The notes under the pieces: model-generated | The model's database searches: none | Told to the model about the DNA's origin: nothing | What the model saw: the letters and a program-made list of their open reading frames with translations, nothing else | Source: Clostridiales bacterium | GTDB taxonomy: Bacteria; Bacillota; Clostridia; Lachnospirales; Lachnospiraceae | Direction of reading: 5' to 3' | Assembly (NCBI GenBank): GCA_012839295.1 | Contig: DUNO01000033.1 | Span: forward strand, 81,169 to 145,168 | DNA: 64,000 nucleotides | In this document: in pieces, positions 16,881 to 25,872 of the stretch | Layout: each line of letters begins with the position of its first letter | How positions within the stretch are numbered: the stretch's first letter is position 1 | Program-made: the position numbers and the translations under genes

Positions 16881-18227
16881 ATGATCCGGATTGTAAAGGA
16901 GAGTAAGAAACAGTGTAAGGTGAGCTTTTACGAAGGAGAGCTGCACAGCTACTTTGACAATCAGCTGCGAATCGGCATGGGCACCTTCCCATTGACTAAA
17001 ATAAGAGTGAAGGAAATCATGGCCGCTGTGGTAAAAGAACTAAAAAAGCATAAGCTGCAGGAGGCCCAGATTGATGTTTCTCCAATTCTAGGAGCAGGCA
17101 CCATAGAAAGTATGAGGGATATTACCGAAGGGCTTATTCTTGGAGGATATGAACTGCCAAGATATCCGGCAAGGAAAGAGGCTCCCCTGGGACTTGATTT
17201 GACAGGAGTTTTGCAGGAAGACTTGCAGGAAGGACAGGAGCTGCTCCAGGAAACCATTCCTATCCTTAGGGGCGTGCTGTTTGCCAGGGATATGGTTAAC
17301 CTGCCGGGAAATAAGCTGCGGCCCCTTGATTTTGCGGAGAATATAGAAAAGCTCATGGAGGGTCTGCCTGTAGAGGTGGAGGTTATGAAGCGGGAAACCC
17401 TTCATGGGCTTGGGATGAATGGTCTGCTGGCCGTAGGAGAAAGCAGTGATTATGAACCCTGCTTTCTGGTTATGAAATATCTGCCCCTTGGCAGGGAAGA
17501 GGAAAAGATCGGGCTGGTAGGCAAGGGGGTCACCTGTGATACAGGAGGGTACTGCCTTAAATCCAGGGATTCCATGTTGGGAATCAAAGGAGATATGGCC
17601 GGCGGGGCAGCGGTTGCAGGAGCGGTTTACGCACTGGCAAAGAATCAGGTAAAAAAGAATGTCCTGGGCTTTATCCCCATGTGTGAGAATCGGATATCAC
17701 CGGGGAGCCTTCTGCCGGGAGATGTTTATACGACCTTTGACAAAACAACGGTGGAGGTTGTGGATACGGATGCGGAAGGACGTCTCATTCTTGCTGACGC
17801 AGTTTCTTATGCCGTTAATGTGGAAAAGGTGGGGAAGATATTGGATATCGCTACCTTGACGGGAGCTGTTGTAAATCTTCTGGGCTTTACCATAGCAGGT
17901 GCTATATGTGATAATGACTCCCTTTATGGGGAATTCGAAAAAGCCTATGGGATATCCGGCGAGCAGTACTTAAGAATTCCCTTCCTCAGGGAACATGAGA
18001 AAATGCTGGAAAGCAGGGTGGCAGACATTAAAAATAGGGGAGAAAATTACTGCGGTACCATTACAGCAGGACTGTTTATCCGCCGGTTTGCGAAAAAAAC
18101 ACCCTGGATTCATCTGGATATTGCCGGTACGGCCTGGGTGGATACACCGGTTTTTGAGTTTCAGTCCCCGGGGGCAACAGGAGCAGCCGTAACTACCTTA
18201 TATTATTTATGCAATCAGAAAGGATGA
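16881..18227 (+). CDS. M17 leucyl aminopeptidase family protein
   Basis: 448 residues with the M17 catalytic C-terminal domain. Metal-binding and catalytic segments are present: GKGVTCDTGGYCLKS, IKGDMAGGAAV and the signature VDTDAEGRLILADA. It should be a cytoplasmic, hexameric, two-metal aminopeptidase removing N-terminal residues from peptides. The residue usually written as NTDAEGRL is DTDAEGRL here, a mild variation. It is followed after four bases by cutC and one base later by a transglutaminase-like gene, forming a tight operon. Start ATG 16881 has GGGGAG upstream. Confidence 0.92.
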   Translation: MIRIVKESKKQCKVSFYEGELHSYFDNQLRIGMGTFPLTKIRVKEIMAAVVKELKKHKLQEAQIDVSPILGAGTIESMRDITEGLILGGYELPRYPARKEAPLGLDLTGVLQEDLQEGQELLQETIPILRGVLFARDMVNLPGNKLRPLDFAENIEKLMEGLPVEVEVMKRETLHGLGMNGLLAVGESSDYEPCFLVMKYLPLGREEEKIGLVGKGVTCDTGGYCLKSRDSMLGIKGDMAGGAAVAGAVYALAKNQVKKNVLGFIPMCENRISPGSLLPGDVYTTFDKTTVEVVDTDAEGRLILADAVSYAVNVEKVGKILDIATLTGAVVNLLGFTIAGAICDNDSLYGEFEKAYGISGEQYLRIPFLREHEKMLESRVADIKNRGENYCGTITAGLFIRRFAKKTPWIHLDIAGTAWVDTPVFEFQSPGATGAAVTTLYYLCNQKG

Positions 18228-18231
18228 AGAG

Positions 18232-18996
18232 ATGGAGCATATTTTATTGGAAGCCTGTGTAGACGGTGTGGATTCCGCCCTGGCAGCAGCCAGAGGAGGG
18301 GCGAACCGGATGGAGCTGTGCGGCAATTTGATTATTGGGGGAACCACACCGAGTCCCTTATTATATAAAGAGATCAGAAAATACACGGATATACCCATAC
18401 ATATTTTAATCCGCCCCCGATTCGGCGATTTCTGCTATTCCGATTATGAATATAGCATAATGAAGGAAGAGGTCAAAATGTTTTGTGAGCTGGGGGCGGA
18501 TGGAATCGTAATTGGTGTGCTGCTTCCGGACGGTACCCTGGATATGGAACGGATGGGAGAGCTAATAGCCCTGTCCGGCGGTATGTCAGTAACCTTAAGC
18601 AGGGCCTTTGACGTATGCCGGGATCCCTATGAAGCGTTAGACCGGGCAAAGGAGCTGGAGATCCACACCATACTTACCTCCGGACAGGCAGAGCACTGTC
18701 TTAAGGGGAAGCGATTAATCCGGGACCTGGTGCAGAGGTCGGAAGGCAAAATTGATATTTTGGTAGGGGGAGGTGTAGATGCGGGGGCTATTCAGGAGCT
18801 CTACCCTGCAACCCTGGCAACCTCCTATCATATGTCAGGCAAAGTAGTAAAGGACAGCAGGATGGTTTTCCGCAAGGAAGGCGTTAACATGGGGCTGCCG
18901 TTCATGAGTGAATATGAAATCTGGCAGACGGACGGGGATAAAATAAGGCTGGCAAAGGAAGTTTTAGGGAATTTATCAGGAAAGATGAGGAAGTAA
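18232..18996 (+). CDS. cutC: CutC family protein
   Basis: 254-residue TIM-barrel protein of the CutC family: LLEACVDGVDSALAAARGGANRMELC at the start, HILIRPRFGDFCYSDYE, and DILVGGGVDAGAI near the C-terminus. The family was named for copper homeostasis in Escherichia coli, but that role is disputed and the barrel looks enzymatic. Here it lies four bases after an aminopeptidase and one base before a transglutaminase-like gene, downstream of a sugar operon and DeoR regulator. That context suggests a catabolic rather than copper-related task, which is my inference. GAAGAG precedes the ATG. Confidence 0.93.
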   Translation: MEHILLEACVDGVDSALAAARGGANRMELCGNLIIGGTTPSPLLYKEIRKYTDIPIHILIRPRFGDFCYSDYEYSIMKEEVKMFCELGADGIVIGVLLPDGTLDMERMGELIALSGGMSVTLSRAFDVCRDPYEALDRAKELEIHTILTSGQAEHCLKGKRLIRDLVQRSEGKIDILVGGGVDAGAIQELYPATLATSYHMSGKVVKDSRMVFRKEGVNMGLPFMSEYEIWQTDGDKIRLAKEVLGNLSGKMRK

Positions 18997-18997
18997 G

Positions 18998-21538
18998 ATG
19001 TTTTCATTTGAAATGGAGCAACAGATAGAAGGGGAGTTTGAAAGACTTCTTCCACTTGTGGGGAACCGGAGGGAGGCTATCCTTTGCGGCCTTGGGGAGC
19101 TGCCGGCCCAGGAAGCCATCGTAATGAAATTTTTATATACGAAGATGACCCTCAGCGATGCCGGCAACTATTCCTTTGACATCTTCCTGGATTATGCGAG
19201 GCATGGGATCTTTTTATGGAACCGGGGGAATTACAAAGATAAGCTTCCCCTGGAGCTGTTTTTGAATTATGTGCTGTACCACAGGGTGAATGAAGAGGAG
19301 ATTACGCAGTGCAGGAGCTTTTTCTACCAGCAGCTTTCCGGGCGCGTGGAGGGTCTGGGAATGAAGGAGGCCGTACTGGAGGTCAATTACTGGTGTGCGG
19401 AAGAAGTAACCTACCATTCCACCGACGAAAGAACCATGGCTCCAATGGCGGTATATAAAACAGGCTATGGAAGATGCGGGGAGGAATCTGCTTTCACGGT
19501 TTCGGCACTCCGCAGCATAGGGATTCCTGCCAGGCAGGTATATGTTCCAAGATGGTCCCACTGTGACGATAACCACGCCTGGGTGGAGGCATGGTGTGAC
19601 GGAACCTGGTATTTTATCGGGGCTTGTGAGCCGGAGCCGGTATTGAACCGGGGCTGGTTTACCAATGCTTCCTCAAGGGCCATGCTGGCCCATTCCAGAT
19701 GGTTTGGCGGTATTCCTTCCGGTGAGGAGATAACCGAAAGGGATGGGATGGCTGCCGTATTTAATACCCTGTCCCATTATGGGCGCACGAGGGAGGTTGA
19801 GGTCCAGATCATTGATAAAGCCGGAAAGCCGGTGGAGGCCGCAGAGGTAGAATTTGAGGTCTTGAATTATGCTGAGTTTTTTCCGGTTGCAGCCCTGCTT
19901 ACGGATCCAGCCGGAAAGGTGCGGATTACCCTTGGATTGGGAAGCATCCACCTCCATGCCCATAAGGACGGGCAGCTGGCAGACAGGACCATTGATACAA
20001 GGGAGAAGGGAGATTTCATAATTTGTCTGGGGGAGGACAGGCGGGAAAATGCCTGGATCGATTTTGATATCATAGCCCCGGAAGAGCAGCCGGTAAATAT
20101 ATCTGCCTTGACGAAGGAGCAGGAGCTCTCAGGGGTAAGAAGGATGAGGGAAGCAATCGGGAAGCGCCTGGCTAAGATGGAGGCGGCCTGTGCCGGCACC
20201 AGGGCAAAGGAACGGATTTTGAAGGATCAGGCAGGTAAAGGGCTGGAGGAAATTCTTAAGAAAAGTATAAGTAATTATGGAGAGCTTGGGAAGTTTCTCC
20301 TTGAGGAACCGGAAGGGGCAAGGCAGGATAAGGAGGCCTTACTGGGGGTACTGAGTGAAAAGGATTACAGGGATTGTAAGGGCAGCGTCCTTTGGGAGCA
20401 TTTCAGGGACGCAATAAAGTATGCAGGTCAATTGGAGCGTGGGATATTTATTCATTATGTACTGAATCCCAGGATTTATTTTGAACCCTTAACACAGTAC
20501 CGGGAATTTATCAATGGATTTTATACGGAAGGGCAAAAACAGTTATTCCGTGAGAAACCGGCCCTGATCTGGGAGGATATCCATGGAAAGATCAAGGAGT
20601 ACCCGGAGCGGGAATACAGCCATTTGGTCACGACACCAGCGGCATGCTTAAGCATGGGGGCAGGGAGCCTTCTGTCAAAGAAGATATTATTTGTGGCTGT
20701 CTGCAGGACCCTCGGGATACCGGCCCGGATAAAGGATGAGGATCTTTCCATTGAATATTACGGGGAAGGACAGTTCAAGCCGGTGGGGAATCCGGACACG
20801 GCCACTGCGGCTCTGAAGCTCCAGCCGGCAAAGGAAGGGGAAAGCTGGATTTATTTTACGAATTGGTCCCTTGCAGTCCTGGAAGGGGAAAGCTACAGAT
20901 CCCTGAAGCTTGCCAAAGAGGAATGGGAGCAGGAGGGCATGGAGCTCCGGCTGATGCCGGGCAATTACCGTATCATAACCACGAAACGGCTGCTGAACGG
21001 AAACCTGTTTGCGAAGGAATACTATTTCACATTGCAGGAGGGGGAACGCAAGGAGGTTTGCTTGCAGTCCAGGGATATTAAATTGAGGGATATGCTGACC
21101 CGCTATCCATTGCCTGATTTTGAAGTGACGGGAGAGGAAGGAGAGGCCATAGGGGCCAGGGACCTGGTCAGGAGCCGGATGAACCTGTTTATCTGGCTGG
21201 AGGAAGGGAAGGAGCCGACGGAGCACATCTTAAATGAGCTGTATGAGCACAAGGAAGCCTTCCAGGAGCTGGACGGCGGTATTTTCTTTATGGTAAGGGA
21301 CAGGGCCGCCCCGGAAAACCCGACAATCAAAAGAACCTTGTCTGCAATTCCAGGGATACGGACCTGCTATGATGCCACGGATGAAAATGCGGAAAGAATC
21401 AGCAGGAGGATGTATGTGGAGCCGGGAAAATTGCCCCTTATCCTGGTAACCGACCAGCTGTCGGGAATCTATGCGGTGAACGGATATAATGTGGGAACTG
21501 CAGACCTGCTGCTGCGCATTTTTGCGGAGCACCGGTAG
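18998..21538 (+). CDS. Large transglutaminase-like (peptidase-type) cytoplasmic protein
   Basis: 846 residues, no signal peptide or membrane span. A transglutaminase-like core near residues 150-215 has an apparent triad: cysteine in GYGRCGEES, histidine in DDNHAWVEAW and the acidic segment FIGACEPEP (Asp is not at the normal place; Cys/Glu are). A beta domain (residues 265-340), a helical central part and a second region (LLSKKILFVAVCRTLGIPARI, about 550-580), which resembles another degenerate transglutaminase-like core, follow. Such proteins usually cleave or transfer amide bonds. It begins one base after cutC in the same operon. Cytoplasmic location fits processing of an imported (glyco)peptide. 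Specific function unknown. Confidence 0.8.
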   Translation: MFSFEMEQQIEGEFERLLPLVGNRREAILCGLGELPAQEAIVMKFLYTKMTLSDAGNYSFDIFLDYARHGIFLWNRGNYKDKLPLELFLNYVLYHRVNEEEITQCRSFFYQQLSGRVEGLGMKEAVLEVNYWCAEEVTYHSTDERTMAPMAVYKTGYGRCGEESAFTVSALRSIGIPARQVYVPRWSHCDDNHAWVEAWCDGTWYFIGACEPEPVLNRGWFTNASSRAMLAHSRWFGGIPSGEEITERDGMAAVFNTLSHYGRTREVEVQIIDKAGKPVEAAEVEFEVLNYAEFFPVAALLTDPAGKVRITLGLGSIHLHAHKDGQLADRTIDTREKGDFIICLGEDRRENAWIDFDIIAPEEQPVNISALTKEQELSGVRRMREAIGKRLAKMEAACAGTRAKERILKDQAGKGLEEILKKSISNYGELGKFLLEEPEGARQDKEALLGVLSEKDYRDCKGSVLWEHFRDAIKYAGQLERGIFIHYVLNPRIYFEPLTQYREFINGFYTEGQKQLFREKPALIWEDIHGKIKEYPEREYSHLVTTPAACLSMGAGSLLSKKILFVAVCRTLGIPARIKDEDLSIEYYGEGQFKPVGNPDTATAALKLQPAKEGESWIYFTNWSLAVLEGESYRSLKLAKEEWEQEGMELRLMPGNYRIITTKRLLNGNLFAKEYYFTLQEGERKEVCLQSRDIKLRDMLTRYPLPDFEVTGEEGEAIGARDLVRSRMNLFIWLEEGKEPTEHILNELYEHKEAFQELDGGIFFMVRDRAAPENPTIKRTLSAIPGIRTCYDATDENAERISRRMYVEPGKLPLILVTDQLSGIYAVNGYNVGTADLLLRIFAEHR

Positions 21539-21688
21539 GGGGTGAAGCCGGGCGGTTGAAAGCAGATTGCAGAAATCAGAATATGGGAGGCAAAAAGCAA
21601 TAAGTAGAATGGATAGCAGGGGGTAGAACAATGGGGCAGGAGACGGATGGCGGTCATAATAAGGGCAAGAAAAAAGGAGAGATCCATC

Positions 21689-23116
21689 ATGGTAAGAGAA
21701 GAAAAAGTAAGAATGGAGCATGATTCCATAGGAAGCAAAGAGGTTCCCGTGGATGTATACTATGGAGTACAGACGTTACGGGCGGCGGAAAATTTTTATA
21801 TTACGGGCATGAGCATGCACCCGGAGCTGATTAAAAGCGTTGCCCAGATAAAGAAGGGGGCAGCGATTACAAATTATGAGGTCGGACACCTGGACAAGAG
21901 GAGGACTGACGCGATTGTGAAAGCCTGTGATGAGATTATCAGCGGAAAGATGCATGACCAGTTCATTGTCGACCCCATCCAGGGCGGCGCAGGAACCTCC
22001 CTGAACATGAATGCCAACGAAGTAATTGCCAACCGTGCCATTGAAATCCTTGGCGGGGAAAAGGGGAATTACTCCATTGTTAATCCCAACGACCATGTCA
22101 ATTATGGGCAATCTACAAATGACGTGTTTCCCTCCTGTGGCAGGATGACTGCCTTAAAGCTGTTAAACAGGGCAGGGAGACAGCTGGAACGCCTTTATGA
22201 TGCACTGGTAAGAAAGGCGGAGGAGTTTGATGGTGTAATCAAAATGGGAAGGACCCAGCTGCAGGATGCGGTTCCCATCCGGCTCGGCCAGGAATTCAAG
22301 GCCTATAGTGCGGCGATTAGAAGGGACATGTCGAGGTTTGAAAATGCGAAGCAGGAGATGGGGCACTTAAACCTTGGAGGAACGGCAATTGGCACCGGAT
22401 TAAATGCAGATGTCCAGTATCTGCAGAAGGTTGTTAAAAATACGGCCTTGATCTCCGGGCTGCCCTTGGTCCAGGCTTATGACCTGATCGATGCAACCCA
22501 GAACCTGGACGGCTACTCCTTTGTCTCCGGCGTGGTAAAGGCCTGCGCGGTAAACCTGTCCAAGATGTCCAACGATCTTAGGCTCATGTCCTCAGGACCC
22601 AGGACCGGCTTTGGTGAGATCAATCTCCCGGAGAAGCAGAACGGATCCTCCATTATGCCGGGAAAAATAAATCCCGTCATTCCTGAGGTAGTGAACCAGG
22701 TGGCCTTTAATATCATTGGAAATGACATGACAATTACGATGGCAACAGAGGCAGGGCAGCTGGAGCTTAATGCATTTGAGCCGATCATATTCTATAACCT
22801 GTTCCAATCCATAGAAACCCTTGCCTATGCGGTAAGCACCCTGGTAGATAATTGTGTCACAGGAATTACGGCAAATGAAGAACGGTGCAGGACCATGGTG
22901 GAAAACAGTGTAGGCATTATTACGGCTATCTGCCCCCATGTGGGCTATGAAAAGGCTGCAGTTTTAGCCAAGGAAGCAATAAAGACAGGAGCCTCTGTCA
23001 GGGAGCTTATCCTGAGGGAGGACTTACTGAAGGCGGACGAGCTTGAGGTCATATTGAATCCTTATTCCATGACGGAGCCTGGCATTTCAGGGAGGGAACT
23101 GCTGGGAATATTGTAG
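21689..23116 (+). CDS. aspA: Aspartate ammonia-lyase
   Basis: About 475 residues of the fumarase/aspartase superfamily. Seen: QGGAGTSLNMNANEVIANRA, the SSxxPxKxN loop as GSSIMPGKINPVIPE, and NDHVNYGQSTNDVFPS. These features fit aspartase, which converts L-aspartate to fumarate and ammonia in the cytoplasm. I chose ATG 21689 because AAAGGAGAG lies ahead of it; the frame extends to 21647. It follows the transglutaminase-like gene after 150 bases on the same strand and is ended by the hairpin 23126-23169. Its place after peptide-processing genes suggests use of asparagine/aspartate released by them. Confidence 0.93.
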   Translation: MVREEKVRMEHDSIGSKEVPVDVYYGVQTLRAAENFYITGMSMHPELIKSVAQIKKGAAITNYEVGHLDKRRTDAIVKACDEIISGKMHDQFIVDPIQGGAGTSLNMNANEVIANRAIEILGGEKGNYSIVNPNDHVNYGQSTNDVFPSCGRMTALKLLNRAGRQLERLYDALVRKAEEFDGVIKMGRTQLQDAVPIRLGQEFKAYSAAIRRDMSRFENAKQEMGHLNLGGTAIGTGLNADVQYLQKVVKNTALISGLPLVQAYDLIDATQNLDGYSFVSGVVKACAVNLSKMSNDLRLMSSGPRTGFGEINLPEKQNGSSIMPGKINPVIPEVVNQVAFNIIGNDMTITMATEAGQLELNAFEPIIFYNLFQSIETLAYAVSTLVDNCVTGITANEERCRTMVENSVGIITAICPHVGYEKAAVLAKEAIKTGASVRELILREDLLKADELEVILNPYSMTEPGISGRELLGIL

Positions 23117-23125
23117 AAATGTAAA

Positions 23126-23169
23126 AAGAAGCTCTGAGGCACCAAAAAAACGGTGGCTTAGAGCTTCTT
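23126..23169. terminator. Bidirectional terminator, aspA and ECF gene
   Basis: AAGAAGCTCTGAGGCACC pairs with GGTGGCTTAGAGCTTCTT across a C/A-rich loop; the T-run is better on the - strand, serving the convergent ECF gene. Confidence 0.8.
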
Positions 23170-23196
23170 CCTATATGGAAATACAAATATCCCTGG

Positions 23197-23691
23197 CTAG
23201 TCTTCCAGTTGGAGCTTCAGCTTATTTAAGATGAAATAAAGTGGCTTAAATAAGATAAGGGTAACAGCAAAATTACCGGCACAATGGGCGATGTCAAATG
23301 GGATGCCCTGCACCCAGCTGGCCAGGCCGCCCTGGATTCCGCTTGTAATGATGACTACGATGGAATATAGGGCGCCAAAGCTTAATCCGTAGGCGCCCGA
23401 GATGATGGCCCAGTGCAGGGGAGACCTGGCCTTATGAAACAGCCTGGTTATAATATATAATATTAACCAGATATACAGGTATGAGAACCACCATAGCCCG
23501 AAGCCATAAATAAGGCCTTCTATGATTACAAAGACATAGATGATGTAAAGTGCCCTCCAGCCAAAGACCAGGGTATACATTATGATTAATAAGGATACCA
23601 GCTCAATATTGGGAAGAAAGCTTAAACTAAACTGGGCTGCGACCATAATGGCGCTCAGCATTCCAATAATAGCGATATCCTTAACCTTCAT
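23197..23691 (-). CDS. ECF transporter S component, probably for cobalamin/corrinoid
   Basis: 164 residues with five to six hydrophobic segments, starting MKVKDIAIIGMLSAIMVAAQ, the usual beginning of energy-coupling-factor substrate-binding subunits that contact EcfT through small-residue motifs. It should bind a vitamin in the membrane and use a shared EcfA/A'/T module encoded elsewhere. It is the second gene after a cobalamin riboswitch, which points to cobalamin or a precursor as the substrate. The first gene is a DUF4430 protein 30 bases upstream. The substrate is inferred from the riboswitch alone. Confidence 0.85.
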   Translation of the reverse strand: MKVKDIAIIGMLSAIMVAAQFSLSFLPNIELVSLLIIMYTLVFGWRALYIIYVFVIIEGLIYGFGLWWFSYLYIWLILYIITRLFHKARSPLHWAIISGAYGLSFGALYSIVVIITSGIQGGLASWVQGIPFDIAHCAGNFAVTLILFKPLYFILNKLKLQLED

Positions 23692-23721
23692 CTGAAAACC
23701 TCCTGCCGGATCTTCTTTCTT

Positions 23722-24123
23722 CTAGTAACCAACGGTAAGCGTGATTTCATAATGATCCCCGTCTGCAATTGGTGTTAAATCAACTCCGGTGTAAACATCC
23801 TCACCGCCCTTGGTAATACACCACCATTCCTGTTTGGCCTCATCAGCAACACGGCCGTTGACCTCCGTAATGAATAAGCCGTAATCTTCCACGGAGCCTT
23901 TGACCAGACTTGCTTCTTCCAACGCCTGGCTTAAGAATTCGGCATCTGTGTGCAGCGTAAATTCCTTAGATTCTTCCTCGGGAATAACCACCTCTACAAC
24001 GATTTCCTTAGAGCCCTTTGAAGTCCCAGGCTTGAATTGGTTGTAGACCAGGGACATTATTACTACTAAAAGTGCTAATACGATAACCGCAAGCACCGGT
24101 TTAAAATATTTGTTGCTTTTCAT
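23722..24123 (-). CDS. Membrane-anchored DUF4430 protein, putative corrinoid-capture partner
   Basis: 133 residues: one N-terminal membrane segment (VLAVIVLALLVVIMSLVYN) and an extracytoplasmic domain of about 100 residues ending in GDHYEITLTVGY. The domain matches DUF4430, which resembles the C-terminal domain of transcobalamin/intrinsic factor; motifs seen are HTDAEFLSQALEEASLV, YGLFITEVNG and WWCITKGG. There is no lipobox cysteine or sortase motif. With a cobalamin riboswitch upstream and an ECF S component downstream, it probably helps to capture corrinoids at the membrane surface. The family assignment is from pattern recognition, so moderately sure. Confidence 0.8.
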   Translation of the reverse strand: MKSNKYFKPVLAVIVLALLVVIMSLVYNQFKPGTSKGSKEIVVEVVIPEEESKEFTLHTDAEFLSQALEEASLVKGSVEDYGLFITEVNGRVADEAKQEWWCITKGGEDVYTGVDLTPIADGDHYEITLTVGY

Positions 24124-24145
24124 ACTCTCCTCCTAAAAATGTAAT

Positions 24146-24183
24146 AAAAAAATCCTTTACCCATGAAAGAACCGGGAAAAGGA
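24146..24183 (-). terminator. Terminator of the cobalamin riboswitch expression platform
   Basis: On the - strand TCCTTTTCCC pairs with GGGTAAAGGA, one internal mismatch, followed by seven T residues, ending about 20 bases before the DUF4430 start codon. Confidence 0.85.
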
Positions 24184-24304
24184 CAATAAAGCCATACTGC
24201 ATATGCAGCTAACAAATCAATTGCGGCCAGTTGGAGAACCGTTAGCAATTGACGGTGCCTATTGTACCCATGCCCAAATCCTCGTGGAATGATTGGTACC
24301 AGTA

Positions 24305-24575
24305 ATAAGCAGGTATTCTGACTCTTGGATCACAACTCATTTCGCATCTTCCCAGTATTATCCCAAAACTGCCGATAATCAGTCCTTTAAGAACTAAAAC
24401 GGCTCCTTTCTCTTGGAATAATATCCAGTGACTGGTACAAGGTATTCCTTGCCTCCATGAATTCCCCAAATACAGCGGCGAGACCGTACAGGCATTTAAC
24501 CTGTTTCCCTATTACGTTAGTCCGGCACTTCAGGTAGGAATAGAAGTGCAAAGGCTTAACCACTTATTCTGACGT
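24305..24575 (-). ncRNA. Cobalamin riboswitch
   Basis: On the - strand all main landmarks are visible in order: AATAGGGAA, GGTTAAATGCC, CTCGCCGCTGTA, CAGTCACTGG, GGGAAG and the B12 box GAGTCAGAATACCTGC (complement of 24309-24324). Promoter lies just upstream and a T7 terminator downstream, so cobalamin should switch transcription off. It controls the DUF4430-ECF pair. Confidence 0.95.
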
Positions 24576-24580
24576 GTTTT

Positions 24581-24609
24581 AGTATAGCATTGATGTTTTT
24601 TGATGTCAA
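24581..24609 (-). promoter_or_regulatory. Promoter of the cobalamin riboswitch transcript
   Basis: On the - strand TTGACA, 17-base spacer, TATACT (complement of 24604-24609 and 24581-24586). Confidence 0.85.
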
Positions 24610-24639
24610 TCAAAGAAGGAGAATCCGCCAATAAACCAT

Positions 24640-24667
24640 TTGCTATTTTTAGCCAGTATGTTATAAT
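24640..24667 (+). promoter_or_regulatory. Promoter of galM
   Basis: TTGCTA, 16-base spacer, TATAAT (24662-24667), about 45 bases upstream of the ATG. Confidence 0.6.
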
Positions 24668-24711
24668 TATAACTTAAGAATGTTTATATTTTTAGGACGA
24701 GGAGTAGGAAA

Positions 24712-25770
24712 ATGAAGATTACGCAAAAATCATTTGGTAAAACAGCAAAGGGTGAGGAAGTAACCTCATACACCTTGACGAATAAGAATGGTATGGAGGT
24801 TTCCTTAATTAATTATGGCGCCAATATTACCAGTATCCTGGTTCCGGATGCAAAGGGAAACCTGGCAGATGTTAATTTAGGCTATGAGAAGGTTGCCGGC
24901 TATGAAAAAAATGCCCCGGGCTTTGGTTCTTTTATCGGCAGGCATGCAAACAGAATTGGCGGTGCGAAATTTGAAATCAATGGGAAGGTATATGAGCTGG
25001 ACAAGAATGACGGAGAAAATAACCTGCATGGCGGGTTTACCGGATATAATAAATTTATATATGAGGCGGAATGCTACGAGGATGAAGATATGGCAAGCGT
25101 TGAATTTTCAAGGCTGAGCCCCCATATGGAACAGGGCTTCCCCGGCAATCTGGATGTTGCGGTTACCTATAGCCTGACGGAAGCGAATGAATTGGTCATT
25201 GAGTATCTGGCAGTGTCCGACCGTGATACGATTGTGAATTTGACGAACCATTCTTACTTTAATCTCTCGGGACATAATGCGGGCTCCGTACTTGACCACA
25301 AGGTCTGGATTAAGGCGAATAAGTTTACTCCGACGGACAAGCAGCTGATCCCTACCGGTGAGCTTAGGGATGTAACCGGTACACCAATGGATTTCAGGGT
25401 TGCCAAGAAACTGGGACAGGACATTAATTCTGATTATGAGCCTCTGGTTTTTGCCGGTGGATATGACCATAACTATGTACTTGACATCAGCGGCACCGAC
25501 GTAGAGAAGGTGGCGGAATTAATTGATGAGAAGAGCGGAAGGAAGATGGAGGTGTTTACGGATATGCCCGGCATACAGCTGTATACGGGGAACTTCCTGA
25601 CACCGGAAGAGGGCTGCAAGGCAGGGGCGGTATACAATAAAAGGGCCGGCGTATGCTTTGAGACACAGTATTTCCCGAATTCCTGCAATATCAGCGGCTT
25701 TCCCTCCTGCCTGCTAAAGGCGGGAAAGGAATATGACACCGTAACGATTTATAAGTTTTCCGTAATCTAA
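24712..25770 (+). CDS. galM: Aldose 1-epimerase
   Basis: 352 residues of the galactose mutarotase family, a cytoplasmic beta-sandwich enzyme that interconverts alpha and beta anomers of hexoses. Substrate-binding and catalytic segments are visible: NRIGGAKFEINGKVY, ENNLHGGFTGYNK, NLTNHSYFNLSG (catalytic histidine) and the C-terminal CFETQYFPNS containing the catalytic glutamate. Length is normal. It has its own promoter and a strong GC-rich terminator, so it is a single-gene unit. Confidence 0.95.
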   Translation: MKITQKSFGKTAKGEEVTSYTLTNKNGMEVSLINYGANITSILVPDAKGNLADVNLGYEKVAGYEKNAPGFGSFIGRHANRIGGAKFEINGKVYELDKNDGENNLHGGFTGYNKFIYEAECYEDEDMASVEFSRLSPHMEQGFPGNLDVAVTYSLTEANELVIEYLAVSDRDTIVNLTNHSYFNLSGHNAGSVLDHKVWIKANKFTPTDKQLIPTGELRDVTGTPMDFRVAKKLGQDINSDYEPLVFAGGYDHNYVLDISGTDVEKVAELIDEKSGRKMEVFTDMPGIQLYTGNFLTPEEGCKAGAVYNKRAGVCFETQYFPNSCNISGFPSCLLKAGKEYDTVTIYKFSVI

Positions 25771-25793
25771 ACTTATTTCATGGAAACAGAGAA

Positions 25794-25847
25794 CCCCCCG
25801 GGCCGTTGGTTTGATTGGATATCAAGCCCGCTGCCCGGGGGTTTTTT
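25794..25847 (+). terminator. Terminator of galM
   Basis: CCCCCCGGGC pairs with GCCCGGGGG, followed by six T residues; it also faces the convergent upp gene. Confidence 0.9.
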
Positions 25848-25872
25848 AAGTATAATGGGATTTACCTTATTT

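Noticed and set aside
24242..24469. 75-residue - frame
   Set aside because: It lies wholly within the cobalamin riboswitch and its expression platform.
23197..24609. Cobalamin supply as part of the microcompartment system
   Set aside because: The dehydratase in the operon is a glycyl radical enzyme that needs no B12, and the two loci are separately controlled; no sequence link was seen.
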